A stretch of 64,000 nucleotides of DNA, taken from the NCBI GenBank assembly GCA_000149265.1, contig CH002336.1, positions 232,368 to 296,367 of the forward strand. Reading direction: 5' to 3'. This document shows positions 22,870-33,837 of this stretch, piece after piece. The stretch's first letter is position 1. Each line of letters opens with the position of its first letter. This DNA is from Ciona savignyi (lineage: Eukaryota > Chordata > Ascidiacea > Phlebobranchia > Cionidae). The notes beneath the pieces were generated by a model. That model saw nothing but the letters and a program-made list of their open reading frames with translations, was not told the origin of the DNA and searched no databases. The position numbers were made by a program, and so were the translations under genes.

Positions 22870-23195
22870 ATCTTTTTTTTTCGATTATTGATTCTAGCAA
22901 ACCTAGAAAGCCATGTCTAATACTGTAAATAATGCTCGTTATCCATACTTTGCCCGCTAGTAATGGTCAATTATTGCATCGTAGTGATTTATTTTGGCTG
23001 TAATGTCTTCAAAGCCTGCAGGAATTGCAATACACAATGCACACACGCCTTGTTTTTACACGGGGAATATAAAAAATCATACGTTTTGCTCGGTCATTTA
23101 GCTCGACAAGCAGAGTGTCTGATCATACCCAAACAAAGTTGTTCTCCAACCAGTCTCTAATTATGGATTGTTTTGGGTCAGTGAAGCGGGAATTA
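22870..23195 (+). repeat. ~320-bp sequence shared with the GMF array
   Basis: From TTTTCGATTATTGATTCTAG to AGCGGGAATT this stretch, 250 bases after the TMEM263 stop, matches 34395-34712 over nearly its whole length (for example GTCTTCAAAGCCTGCAGGAA and CAATACACAATGCACACACG). A shorter, internally deleted copy is at 42180-42345. No open frame is conserved. It is a dispersed element or a donor segment for the array. Confidence 0.7.
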
Positions 23196-23460
23196 GAATA
23201 GGAAAGGATATTCGTGTTTATCCCCGTGAATGAGAAAACCAAAGGGGTTAACACACGCGTAATCGTGAGATCTCCTCGCGCCCATCACCGTCGGGTAACC
23301 GGAGCTATTGTAGTGTGTTATGTATGATTTACCCATTAATCCGCTGGGTTCAGGAAATGTTCGTTAAGTGCCTTGCCCAAGGGACACAACCGACTAGCTA
23401 GCGACCAGTTTAGAATTTGCAACCCTTCGGATGAAAGGGGACGCACTAATCAGTCGGAAA
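23196..23460 (-). mobile_element. tRNA-derived SINE, minus strand
   Basis: Near full length: starts GGATATTCGTGTTTATCCCCG, ends at the tRNA-like head ACGCACTAATCAGTCGG. It abuts the shared 320-bp repeat. Confidence 0.8.
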
Positions 23461-24394
23461 TCCAGTATACGGAAACAACAAACTCCACAGCACCCATTCT
23501 AAAAACTTGATAATACAGTTATTTCACCTCAATGGGTATGTTCGCTCTCTGCAATAGAATTACGAATAAAAGCCTCTATTGGATCCGCTCCAACAACAAG
23601 ACACATGTAGGGTTTTCAAATGCGTTTAATCCAGCATAACCGACGCGAAATAAACAGCCAGAATGAAACGATTTAAAAAAGGTTGACTTACGTGCCTAAA
23701 ACATAACATTGTACATTTACATTATAATTTAAGGCTAACAATTTCACAAATTACCCAGAAACAATAATAAACCGTCAAATATTGTACTACCAAGCAAAAT
23801 TCCGCACACCACGTTTTTTGGCTGCACTACTCGAATACGAGACAATGGTATAATTGACGTAATACTGGCCTATCCATAAAATTCACTATGTTATTAGAAA
23901 TCACAAGTTAGCACTACCGTAACAGCCTCTTTAATCTACGGCCGACAAATTTGTACAGTAATATTTATTGGTAGCGGAAACACGGCTCTTCAAGAATAAT
24001 TTATTATCATGTTGTTGTGGTAGATGTTATTGAAAATGAAAGTAAAAAAATAAATACTTAGGATGCATTGGAACTTTATAGAAATAAATTTCCTTTATTA
24101 TATTAATTATTGAAACTTTTTCTGAGGACCAGCACACAACAGCTGCAAAATGTAGATGAACTGTAACATTAAACTTTCAAGCATTTGAGAGTGCTTTTTG
24201 GATGTTTTATCTCCGTGATTGGGAAAACGCGGAAGAGTTATCACACGGGCAATTGTCAGATCACGGGCAATCCTTTTCCTTAATAGCAAATAAAAAGATC
24301 AATGTAAACATTTAACATACAAAAAATAACTTACCGGAACCATTTAGAAAAATTCTACCACAATATGCAGCTGCAACACACTGATAACGCAATA
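23461..24394. other. Intergenic, no gene seen
   Basis: AT-rich sequence without supported exons. 24197-24280 is a minus-strand SINE fragment (TTTTATCTCCGTGATTGGG, CACACGGGCAATTGTCAGATC). Confidence 0.4.
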
Positions 24395-24815
24395 TGTAGC
24401 TGCGGGAATTAGGTTGTCCCGCAGGTTCGTTAGTAATTATTAGTGTTGACCGAAATCGTACTTTTCTCTTGTATTTCTATGGCTTTACGTCATTGCCACG
24501 TATTTAGAGGCTTAGCTCAGAAGAGCATTTTTGTTACCATTTCATTCCTTATTTCGACCGTTATACTGTAAAATCGAGGAACGTTGTGTTTGAGCACGCC
24601 AAATTTCAGGTATGCATAGGCCTATGTGTTGCAATGAATTGTAATCGACATGTTAATTTAATTATTAAGAATGTGTTCTTTCTTTCTTGTAGTTACCGCT
24701 TTAACGCTTCAATACATAAACGAAACGTAATCATTGGTGTTCGTGAGGCCTACGAAGTGAGTAACTGTTCAAACGTGCTAGCTGATCTACGGACATAAGC
24801 AAAGGGGCCGTAACA
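24395..24815 (+). repeat. 5' LTR of BEL/Pao element
   Basis: Starts TG and ends CA. It contains an internal GGCCTA insertion absent from the 3' LTR. A short open frame (24586-24798) is repeated in the 3' LTR and is not considered a gene. Confidence 0.9.
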
Positions 24816-24907
24816 GTAACTGAAATTGTGTACAACGCTATCCGGAACTACAGTAAGTGATCGAATTCTTTTATTTGCTGATCAAGCGACGATGTCACTA
24901 AAAGATA

Positions 24908-25926
24908 ATGAGCGTGACTATCCAATTGGTAAAAGTGAAACTAACGCGCAAGAAAGATACACAAGTATATAAAGAAAGGGAGCTTGAATTCTTTACTTGC
25001 GACAAATTGTTGCGTAGTTGTATTTCCAATGTGGAAGAGCTATTGATCACGTGTAATGAAAGAGAAACGATACAAAAGGAAATGGTCAATTTGTTTGGAC
25101 TGAAAAAACGATTGGAAAAGATTGGCACTAATTTACTGGAGTGCTCCAGCCAATCCGACAATGAACAAATACTCGGCGCCCTCGATTGTTGCTCCAAGGC
25201 AGTTTCAGTTGTTGCTGAAAAGGCGCGCACTGCAATTGAGCAAATTCGTCTAGAGGCAATCTCCGTAAAATCGAGTCGAAACTCGCATGCGTTGATTTCT
25301 AATAGTCATAATTTGGAAACTCAACTGAACAAACAAAGGTACGAATCGGAAAACGAAATAGCCGTCCTCCAAAGTCAATTATAATTTGCTAAAGAAATGA
25401 AACGAGTCAAAATAATGCAAATAAATAATGAGATAGAGTCGGACGTATTGGGTATTAATAAACAAATCGCGACGCACAGAGCTCGAGCTCAAGCCTGTCT
25501 CGATGCTGCCAAAAGAGAGAACCCGTTTGGTATACATGACGATGACCTATAGGTCACAATGTTTTAACTACGGCAAATATAAAAGGCGAAAACGATAAAA
25601 TGACAAGTTGCAATAACATTAATGGTGAAATTTGTCCTATACGCATACCGCCATACCACCGAATTTTTATTATTACCAACTTCCAAAAAGTAAAGATAAA
25701 TATATTTGATGGCAACGTCCTAGAATACCCAGCGTGGGAAAGTGCATTTGATGCGTTGGTAGAGCAGAGATCTACATTTGTTGGGCACAAACTAAATTTA
25801 CTTGATCAATTTCTGGCTGGGGAACCTAAACAACTCGTACACGGTTTTCTGCTGTTGCAGACTGAAGTTGTGTATCGGGAGGCAAAATATCGACTAAAAA
25901 GACGCTATACGGTAACGACAGCGTAA
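24908..25926 (+). pseudogene. BEL/Pao gag, broken
   Basis: 24908-25384 encodes a charged helical segment (ELEFFTCDKLLRSCISNVEE) followed by a stop. 25600-25926 holds the DUF1759-type gag core, recognised by INIFDGNVLEYPAWESAFDA and by FLLLQTEVVYREAKYRLKRR, after which a one-base frame change brings a stop. The downstream gag part continues in another frame from 25971. The breaks mean no full Gag is made. Confidence 0.75.
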
Positions 25927-25970
25927 TCGCCGAAACATTTATTGACAAACTACATCATTGGCCCCAAATA

Positions 25971-27317
25971 ATGGAAGGCGACCCTTACGGGCTGCGCAGG
26001 TATTCGGACTTTATCCATCAGGTGTCCGCCGCTAAAAGAAAAATAAGAAATCTGGAAATTCTAGATTTTCCACAAGAATCCGCAAAAATACTTTCTCGTT
26101 TGCCTTCAAGTATTGTGTCTAAATGGCGCGAGGTTGTATTAAACTGGAAATGCGGTGAAAACCAATTTGATTACCCTCTATTTGAAATATTGGTCAAATT
26201 TATAGAGGAAAGATCTGAAATGCAAAATATTCCAGAGTTGCAAAATCTATTTTCGGAAGCCAAAACTCGTGCTTATAAAAGGTCGTACAGCTCCACAACA
26301 AGATCATATGTTGCGTCTAGCAAAGATCCGTCAAACACGCTTAACATACAGGGAGAAAACTGCTTGTATTGTAAGCAAGTACATCACATTGATAGATGCG
26401 AGAGTTTCAATTCTCTTCCCCGACAATTCAAACTCGATTTCCTGCGCGAGCATCGAATATGTTATAGCTGCGGATCATCTCGATTCCACATTGCGCAATT
26501 TTGTAACCAACGGGTCGAGTGTAGAATATGCAAAAGGAAGCATCTTACTACATTGCATATTAATCGAGACGAACAAGAACACACAAACAGTCGATGTACT
26601 AACGTGTGTGGCGCAATCGGTGAAGAGCACGGATGTGATAACGCAAAGATCGTCCCTAAAGAAAACCTGCAAGGACAAACTGGCAAGGTACACCTATTCA
26701 GAGCAGCGAGTTCACCTGTCTTGGCAAACTTTGGATTAAAAAGAGCTGCTGATGATGGCGAAGAAAGATACGTATCAAACGCCGCAAATTTTGTAAGGGA
26801 CAATTTTTACGTGGACGGTTTGATATCGGTTCCAACCTGCAAGGAAGCGACATCTTTACTGCAAAGCAGTCAAGCACTATGTGCTAATGCAGGTCTTCTA
26901 CATCACAAGATAACCAGTAACAGACGTGAAGTAATCTCAAGCTTCTCGAAAATGGATCTGGCAGAAGAAATGGGAAATATCAATCTCCATCGTGATCCGT
27001 TACCCATCGAGCGAGTACGCTGTATGATTTGGTGCGTGGGGAAACATTGCTTCAGGTTTAAAAGTGAACTTAGAGACCGTCCCCTAACGAGAAGGAGCAT
27101 GTTATCCACTGTATGTTCAATTTATGATCCTCTTTGTTTTCTAGGCCCACTTGTTCTTGAGAGCAAACGGATTTACCAACCACAGCTTTTTGGAAAAGAC
27201 ATTACAAGTTTGGCAAAGTTTACTTTTAAAACAACTGGTTATCGTAAAAGAGAACGCTGGAAAAACTATTGTTTAAAAGTAACTAGCTTTTTGTACCGCT
27301 TAGATCCATTGGTATAG
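25971..27317 (+). pseudogene. BEL/Pao gag zinc knuckle fused to RT C-terminal half
   Basis: A 448-codon frame. Residues 1-210 are the gag C-terminus with Cys/His knuckles (CLYCKQVHHIDRCESF, CYSCGSSRFHIAQFC, CRICKRKH). At about residue 237 it jumps into reverse transcriptase (KVHLFRAASSPVLANFGLKR, then NFYVDG, then PLTRRSMLSTVCSIYDPL). The catalytic motif that is normally YVDD reads YVDG, and everything between knuckles and this point (protease, RT fingers) is missing. The frame stops soon after the RT thumb region. Confidence 0.85.
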
Positions 27318-27768
27318 ATGAGGATGATCTACGAGTACGAGGGAGACCTGGTCGCGCTCAGTTCCAGGACTGGGTGAAACACCTTAAGATTATACCAGGA
27401 AAAGGGCACATCACAAGTTTGATAATAAGTTCCAACGTTTACTTATTCTGGAATGAATTATTTTGGTCCTTTCTACATTAAGGAAAATAATGGTCACGTG
27501 CAAAACGATACGGAGTAGTGTTTGAGTGTACGTGGCATCCAGAGCATTTCATCTAGAAAGTGACGATTCTAATATGGAGAAAAGATCGTTTATTATTTCT
27601 TTTAGAAGGTTTCTAGGTTCCCGAAGACCAATACGGCAGCTTCGCTTAGACCGACGTACTAACATGATGGGAACGGCAAGAGAGCCAAGAACGTTCCGAT
27701 CTTCGACAAATAGTTCGAAGAACTGTAGTTTGATTGAAGGTGCGATCCGCCGACGAGGAGCCATTTGA
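27318..27768 (+). pseudogene. BEL/Pao integrase remnants
   Basis: Beyond the stop, translation in shifting frames resembles the pre-integrase zinc-binding segment (DDLRVRGRPGRAQF, then IIPGKGHITSLI). From 27526 it resembles the integrase core (ASRAFHLE, FRRFLGSRRPIRQL, then DRRTNMMGTA where DNGTNF-like sequence is expected). The second acidic residue and the C-terminus are not seen. Confidence 0.65.
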
Positions 27769-27816
27769 ATTGTAAAAATGTATTAACGTAGACTTGTAAA
27801 CATTTTTAGGGAGCCA

Positions 27817-28231
27817 TGTAGCTGCGGGAATTAGGTTGTCCCGCAGGTTCGTTAGTAATTATTAGTGTTGACCGAAATCGTATTTTTCTCTTGTATTTCT
27901 ATGGCTTTACGTCATTGCCACGTATTTAGAGGCTTAGCTCAGAAGAGCATTTTTGTTACCATTTCATTCCTTATTTCGACCGTTATACTGTAAAATCGAG
28001 GAACGTTGTGTTTGAGCACGCCAAATTTCAGGTATGCATATGTGTTGCAATGAATTGTAATCGACATGTTAATTTAATTATTAAGAATGTGTTCTTTCTT
28101 TCTTGTAGTTACCGCTTCAACGCTTCAATACATAAACGAAACGTAATCATTGGTGTTCGTGAGGCCTACGAAGTGAGTAACTGTTCAAACGTGCTAGCTG
28201 ATCTACGGACATAAGCAAAGGGGCCGTAACA
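27817..28231 (+). repeat. 3' LTR of BEL/Pao element
   Basis: 415 bp, over 97% like the 5' LTR by eye; the main difference is the missing GGCCTA hexamer near its position 215. Confidence 0.9.
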
Positions 28232-28239
28232 CAACATAT

Positions 28240-28718
28240 CGGCTCTGGTCGGTTAGCTCATATGGTACCACTATCAGTAGCGTGTCAAACTGTCAGCCGA
28301 AAGGTTATGGTTTCGAAACCAAATGCTGGCTATTCGGTGGTGTGCTTGGGCTATGCACTAAGTTGACATTGCTTAAAATCAGTGGAATATTGGCACAAAG
28401 CTAAAACGAGGGAAACTGCATTTGTCTGGCCGGTTAGTCTGATGGTTTAGTGCGGCGCCTTTCAACCGAAAGGCTGCTGGTTCGAAACTAGTCACTAGCT
28501 ATAGTCGGTTGTGTCCTTGGACAAAGCACTTAATGGACATTGCCTGAACCCATCGGATTAATGTGTTATACTAAATTGATAGATAGTGTGAATTATACAC
28601 AACACACTGCAATAGCTCCGATAACCCGACGGTGGGTCCGAGGTGGTCTGATGATTGACCGTGTGTTACCCCCTTGGTTTTTCTATTCACGGGGATAAAC
28701 ATGAATATATCCTATATG
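28240..28718 (+). mobile_element. Two SINE copies in tandem
   Basis: 28240-28390 is a diverged head-only copy (GTCAGCCGAAAGGTTATGG, GGTTTCGAAACC box B). 28424-28718 is a full copy (GTTAGTCTGATGGTTTAGTG, CTTTCAACCGAAAGGCTGC, GGTTCGAAACTAG, ACACAACACACTGCAATAGC, GGGGATAAACATGAATATA). Confidence 0.8.
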
Positions 28719-28739
28719 CACTTTTTGTGTAAAAACTAA

Positions 28740-28865
28740 CTCTAAGATCTAACACCAACCCTTTATCTCAACCCCAACGTTAATCTCAACCCCAGCACTA
28801 ATCTCAACTCTAACCTCAAACCTAACGCTAAATTCAACCTGAACACTAATCCTAAGAAGCCAACC
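28740..28865 (+). repeat. Degenerate CTAACCTCAACCC-type repeat
   Basis: About ten imperfect units of roughly 12 bases (AATCTCAACCCC, TAACCTCAAACC). Telomere-like in flavour but not a telomeric array. Confidence 0.6.
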
Positions 28866-29124
28866 ATTGTACATTGCACCGGTATAGATATAATAACTGT
28901 ATACTTAATCTGTGAATAACAGTTTACTCCACTGCCTTTGCATTCATCATACGGCATATTGTTTCCTAGATTTTTTTGATATTGAACAAGGAGGAGCGGT
29001 TTAAAAATATCTCCACTATCTAAACTGTCTTTCAACTTTACAACAGCTGAAGACTAAAATAAAAACCACTGATAACAAAACAATCCGTTTTATTAGGTCT
29101 ATGTCGTGTGTGAAAATGATTGAA

Positions 29125-29395
29125 TCGAGAAGGTTGAAGGTGCGAAACTGGTCGCTAGCTAGTCGGATGTGTCCTTGGGCAAGGCACTTTACGGACATTG
29201 CCTAAAACCAGCGGATTAATGAGTTTTACCAAATTAAAGAAACGTCTCTATCATATACAACACACTGCAATATAGCTCCGGTAACCCGACGGTGGGCGCG
29301 AGGTGATTTGACGATTGCCCGTGTGCGTGTGTTAGTGTTAACCCCAACGATGACAAACATGAATATCCTATCCTATATATAGGATATCCCATATA
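29125..29395 (+). mobile_element. 5'-truncated SINE with TATCC-type tail
   Basis: Begins inside the tRNA-like head (GGTGCGAAACTGGTCGCTAG) and runs to CAAACATGAATATCCTATCC. It is followed by a perfect short palindrome (TATCCTATATATAGGATA). Confidence 0.75.
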
Positions 29396-30299
29396 TAGGG
29401 GCCACCAAAAAAAAAGATTTTGTCGTTTCGCATGAACAACTCTCTCCTAGGAATTCCTCGAGACCATACAGCTTCTACCTAGTAAAAGAAATGTGTTCTG
29501 GGATACGGACCTAAAAAATCGCTTGCGGGCATGTATAACGAACGTATGTTTAACCGCATGTGTTTTCCGTCAGTTTATAAGCTGCAATAAAGAAACCTTT
29601 TGAGACGGAGTCTTAATAGCTGGGGAGATTGAGGCCAGACCTCGTGCCAGCAAAAGGCGCAAATACAAGCCTGAACAAACCAAAATTTATTGAACCCAAC
29701 ACGCTTGAGTGAACGCGTACGGTTGTTGAAATTTTTCGTTAAAAACTGCCATGTAGATACTAGATTTTGTTAAATTTTGCACTAGATAAGTATAAAATTA
29801 TTAAATGAGCGTCTCAGTACGCGATATGATGTAAACTGTAGTCTCGGTAGGCCTATTTTGCAGCTATTGAGTGACAACATGTTCGTTCAATTAGCATTAG
29901 TATTCGTTCGGCGAATGTAACGTTTCTACCGTAATTTGTTTACGCGATAGCAAAGCGAACACATTTACTACAAAAATATATGAAGCAGGTTAAGTATAGT
30001 AAAATAGTAAAAACGGTGGTGGTTATGATTGGCTTTAGTAAAAACTGTGGCCGTTACAATTGGCTGTAGGCTCATTGGTTCATGCAGAGCGACTATATCC
30101 TTTCTTTTTTGCTATTAGATACCGTTTATTTCTCTCCCCATTTGATTGGTGGAAGTTGGACGGTTGAGTAGCTTATCTTTATAATGCCTGTGCTTTATTA
30201 GTTTAATAATACCTTTACAAAAAAAAACAAACAATATTGTTAAATAAATTCGAAGTCTAGTCGCCTGGACGGTTGACTTAGTGATGGCGCGCAGGACCG
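29396..30299. other. Left edge of the GMF repeat array
   Basis: No gene. 29490-29720 (TTCTGGGATACGGACCTAAAA, CTGCAATAAAGAAACC, GGAGTCTTAATAGCTGG) recurs at 36285-36350 plus 36600-36720 and at 51355-51480. 29846-29960 is one stray unit of the ~110-bp satellite. Confidence 0.6.
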
Positions 30300-30740
30300 T
30301 AAGCCGAAAGGTGGCCGAGAGAAACCAGCCGCTGTTAGCAACAAGTAGGGTTTTGTCCTTGGACAAACCTTGTGAAGACTTTAACGAAAGTTGCTTTAAC
30401 CTAGTCAAAATTACTTTTTCCGCCTCAAAAATACGTTTGTCGACTCGAAAATACATTTGTCGACAATTAATGAATAAAAGATTTGCGGTTCCTGAAAAGG
30501 TGTTGTCGATTGACAAAATAGTTTTGTCGATTTGCAAACGAATTTGTCGATTGGCTGCAAAAAGAGATTTACGGATCGGCAAAAGAGTTTTGCCGATTGG
30601 CTGCAAAAAAAGATTTGCTGATCGGCGAAATAGTTTTGCCGATTTGCAAAAAAGTTTTATCGAATGGCTGCAAAAGATTTGCGGATCGGCGAAATAGTTT
30701 TGTCGTTTTGAAAATATTTTTGTCGATTATAGTTTTGGGC
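30300..30740 (+). repeat. TTTTGTCGATTG minisatellite block, copy 1
   Basis: After a SINE-like head (GCCGAAAGGTGGCCGAGAG) follow imperfect units of about 24 bases built on GATCGGCAAAATAGTTTTGTCGATT and GGCTGCAAAAAAAGATTTGCG. The same block recurs at 35025-35430, 42655-42995 and 50158-50565, once per GMF unit. Open frames in both strands are a by-product of the repeat. Confidence 0.85.
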
Positions 30741-31312
30741 CACCGTAACATTGCATGTGGGCCTATTTTGCAGCTATAGAGTGACAACGTGTTCGTTCAA
30801 TTAGTATTCATTCGGAGAATGTACCGTTTCCGGCGTATTCTGTTTACACAATATTGAATGTGGGCCTATTTTGCAGCTATAGAGTGACAACATGTTTGTT
30901 TAATTAGCATTAGTATTTATTCAGAAAATGTAACGTTTTCGGCGTATTTTGTTAACGCAATATTACATGTAGGGCCCATTTTGCAGCTATAGAGTGACAA
31001 CATGTTCGTTTATTTAACATTAGTATTTATTCAGAAAATGTAACGTTTTCGGCGTATTTTGGTTACGCAATATTGCATGTAGGGTCTATTTTGCAGCTAT
31101 AGAGTGACAACATGTTCGTTTAATTAGCATTAGTATTTATTCAGAAAATGTAACGTTTTCGGCGTATTTTGTTAACGCAATATTACATGTAGGGCCTATT
31201 TTGCAGCTATAGAGTGACAACATGTTCGTTTATTTAGCATTCGTGTTTATTCGGAAAATGTAACGTTTTCGGCGTATTCTGTTTACGCAATATTGCATGT
31301 AGGCCTATTTAT
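30740..31312 (+). repeat. ~110-bp satellite array, unit 1
   Basis: Five to six tandem units; the landmark TTTTGCAGCTATAGAGTGAC recurs every 103-110 bases, with CAACATGTTCGTT, TTTATTCAGAAAATGTAACG and TTTTCGGCGTATT in each. No coding potential. Confidence 0.95.
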
Positions 31313-31496
31313 TGCATACACCTTATTGCATACGGCTATAACAATATTGCATTGCCGAATGAACACTAATGCTAATTAAACGAACAGGCTTTAAGAATTT
31401 ACTTGCTTTTTTTATTTGAAAATAATTAAGAAGAACGATGTCTTGGAATGGTGGAAACTTTATGGTAAGTCAACTGTTGTGGTTTTGGGCGCAGTG

Positions 31497-31910
31497 CTTG
31501 CCTGGCCGAGTAGCGTGGTGGGATAGGGAATTGCCTTTCAGATGAAGGGTTGCAGTTTCAACACCGGGCGCTAGCTAATCGGTTGTTTTTCTAGGCATGT
31601 CAATTAAGGGACATTGCCTGAACCCATTGAGGTAATAGGTTTTAATAAATTGAAGTACAATCTGAACGAAATATCATGTTTATCCCATGAATTAGAAAAC
31701 CAAGGGGGTCAATAAACGGGCAATCTACATATCACCTTGCGCCCACTGTCGAGTTAACGGAGCTATTGTTGTTTGTTACATATCATTCATACTTTCCTTT
31801 AATCTGTTTAAAAGTGCCTTGCCCGAATAACGACTTGGCGAGCAGTTTCGAATCTACAACTTTTTCGCTGAAAGGCACCGCACTAAACCACCAGACTAAT
31901 CGGGTTCTAC
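31497..31910. mobile_element. Inverted SINE pair, unit 1
   Basis: A plus-strand SINE (GCCTGGCCGAGTAGCGTGG to TAATAAATTGAAG) meets a minus-strand SINE (ATGTTTATCCCATGAATTAG to GCACCGCACTAAACCACCAG). The same pair stands before GMF-2 and GMF-4. TGGGATAGGGAATTGCC at 31520 is an uninterrupted (empty) site for the MITE found in unit 2. Confidence 0.8.
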
Positions 31911-32219
31911 CATTTGTCGACAAAATAAACATAAAGTATATAAGGACTTTACATTAATATTATATTTACCTATTTCCATTCTCAATATGTAACTCAAATC
32001 GTTATCTCCGAATTCGCACAATATGCTCAAATTGATTTCTAATGTGCCTAAAAAGCAAACAGCACTTTGAATATTAGTAAATGCAATATAATGTTATCTA
32101 TGGTACTCGAACTAATTATTTTAATGCCGCCAAACTAAAAAATAGAATAAAAAACTTGTCTGATCCATTTCTATTGACAACACAAGTATTTCATGTATTG
32201 CTATGTACAGACTTAGGAA

Positions 32220-33837
32220 ATGTGTGCTATTGACACTAAGCTGGAGGAAATTTCTAAAAAGTTGAGATTTAGAACAGGAAAAACGACAGCTGCATTTACA
32301 GGTTTGTTGTTCTCTATCTGAGGGGTCGGCAATCTCTCTATGTTGTTATACTTGAAACTATAAAATATTTTCCACATATTTTAAGACCGATCTTTCAGTA
32401 TTAGTTAAGTTTACAATCATTTAATATGAACCATGGTTTAGTTAATAGTTCTCACTTCTAATGTATGTTTTCAATATGGACTGTACAAACCGGTAATCGT
32501 TTTTTCCCGTTTCTGTGTCATAAATTGATTTACTTGCCATTTTTTATAGCCTACTGGGGCAAAAAATAAATAAACTAAACTAATAAGATTACAATAGTAT
32601 TTTCTAAACGATGGCAGATGAGTTTAAGTTGCAATTGACATTTCCAACATATTCCCACATATTATGTGACGTAGTTGTAATCACGACAACCGTATCCATT
32701 TCTACAGCTAAAATCGTGGGCGAAACTGTTGTGGTTGATGAAGAATTTAATGATATAACTGCAGAACAATTAGCAGAAAAACTTCCTGATCACAGTCCCA
32801 GATATCCTTTGATTATATGTGAACTAACTATATTTATATTTAAAGGCCTTGTGTGATTTGAAATAACACTCGAATTGCATTGAAGTGCTGTCCACTCGCA
32901 TCTTACCACTGTCACCTATGTGGTGTTGTTGGGTCATGACACGCAGTTCGTCGTAATTTGGAAATTTTTTTAAATGGAAAAATATTAATGGCTAACGTTG
33001 TTTTAGCTTAAGGTGTAACTGTTTTGGGACACAACAATATATGAATAAATGCAACCGTTTGGCCAAAGCGCTGTTGTTTATAACACTTAACAGCAGTTAA
33101 ACATATGTGATGTACTGCTATGTACGGAAGCACTCAGATGGCCGAACCTCATACCCCATTTGTTTTTTCCCCTACCGTCCTGAAGGTTGTTCATCCGAAA
33201 TGGAAATGAAGTTTGAAGGATGCTTAAATTCAGTATTGAAAGCTACGGGGTGTACTAAGGTAACGCACCTCTTTTTACTTGTAGTGTGTTGTATGTGGCA
33301 CAGTTTGTGTTGATTCGCGATATTCGGCTGGCGTTACCACAGGACAACGTGAGTTTTTCACGCAGTCCGTTGCGGACAACTTATGCTGTTTATGCGTAAA
33401 TGCTGACCAATCAGGGCAAATCTTTCAGTAATTAGTCAAAGCAACGTCTATTTAACCACCTTTCTAAGTAAACCGCAATTGTTCACCCATATCAGATGGA
33501 TTAACCTAACTCAGGGAACGGTAGCGCCTATCCTTTCATAGAGGTCGGCAACCTGCAGCATTCTTTTTAAGGCTGTTCTAGCGCTTAAATACGTTTAATA
33601 CGGTAATACCCATAAATAAGTATAACAAACAGAAGAACGCTGGCGTCTTTGCCTTACGCAATGTTGTTTTCCTTTTATTACAAAAAATATTATTATTTAT
33701 GCAGCTCCCAGTGATTAAGTATAAAGGTTGTCGTCACCCAAATAACACACCAACCCCTATCTCAGGTGTTTGCCTTGCGAGATAAAAAAACACTCACAGA
33801 AGATTGGTTGAATGCACAACTCTCTGCCTTACCATAG
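32220..33837 (+). CDS. GMF: Glia maturation factor, copy 1
   Basis: Exons 32220-32301, 32708-32801, 33103-33259 and 33766-33837 (TAG) give 134 residues, against about 142 in vertebrates. Family landmarks: MCAIDTKLEEISKKLRFR, VVVDEEFNDITAEQLAEKLP, then YVMYCYVRKHSDGRTSYPIC and VFALRDKKTLTEDWL at the end. The protein is one ADF-homology domain. GMF binds Arp2/3 and prunes actin branches in the cytoplasm; this role is from family knowledge. Introns 1 and 3 are GT-AG; intron 2 starts ATATCCTTT and ends AC, and only this choice restores the family reading PRYVMYCY. AG lies 9 bases before the ATG, with an in-frame TAG between, so the start is fixed. This copy lacks the SINE that sits in intron 2 of the other three. 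Confidence 0.88.
32802..33102 (+). other. U12-type AT-AC intron of GMF-1
   Basis: 5' site ATATCCTTTG, branch-like ACACTTAAC 12 bases before the 3' site TTAAAC. These fit the minor-spliceosome AT-AC consensus. No GT-AG alternative keeps the frame open. Confidence 0.85.

Larger units (their letters stand above)
24395..28231 (+). mobile_element. BEL/Pao LTR retrotransposon, internally deleted
   Basis: Two direct LTRs, 24395-24815 (421 bp) and 27817-28231 (415 bp), begin TGTAGCTGCGGG and end GGCCGTAACA. They differ by a 6-base indel and a few substitutions, so insertion was recent. Flanks CAATA and CAACA are a near-match for a 5-bp target duplication. The interior has BEL/Pao signatures in order: a coiled gag N-terminus, a DUF1759-type gag core, zinc knuckles, the second half of reverse transcriptase, and integrase fragments. 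Protease and the first half of RT are absent and the frame is broken several times, so the element cannot be autonomous. Confidence 0.9.

Noticed and set aside
24586-24798. 70-residue ORF in the 5' LTR (repeated at 28008)
   Set aside because: It lies wholly in the LTR and is interrupted by splice-like signals; no domain is recognisable.
28740-28865. Interstitial telomere
   Set aside because: Units are about 12 bases and degenerate, not TTAGGG/CCCTAA.
29378-29400. Palindrome TATCCTATATATAGGATA as an operator or terminator
   Set aside because: It is formed from the TATCC-type tail of a SINE; no gene is adjacent.
30115-30697. Long frames on both strands in the TTTTGTCGATTG blocks (also 35012, 42746, 50156)
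   Set aside because: Open only because of the short repeat unit; no conserved protein and opposite-strand frames are equally long.
32611-32856. Short protein starting MADEFKLQLTF in front of GMF exon 2 (also at 40166 and 54505)
   Set aside because: It is the end of intron 1 read through into exon 2 and then into the AT-AC intron. GMF similarity starts only at the exon, copy 3 has a stop in the upstream part, and exon 1 joins exon 2 in the right phase.
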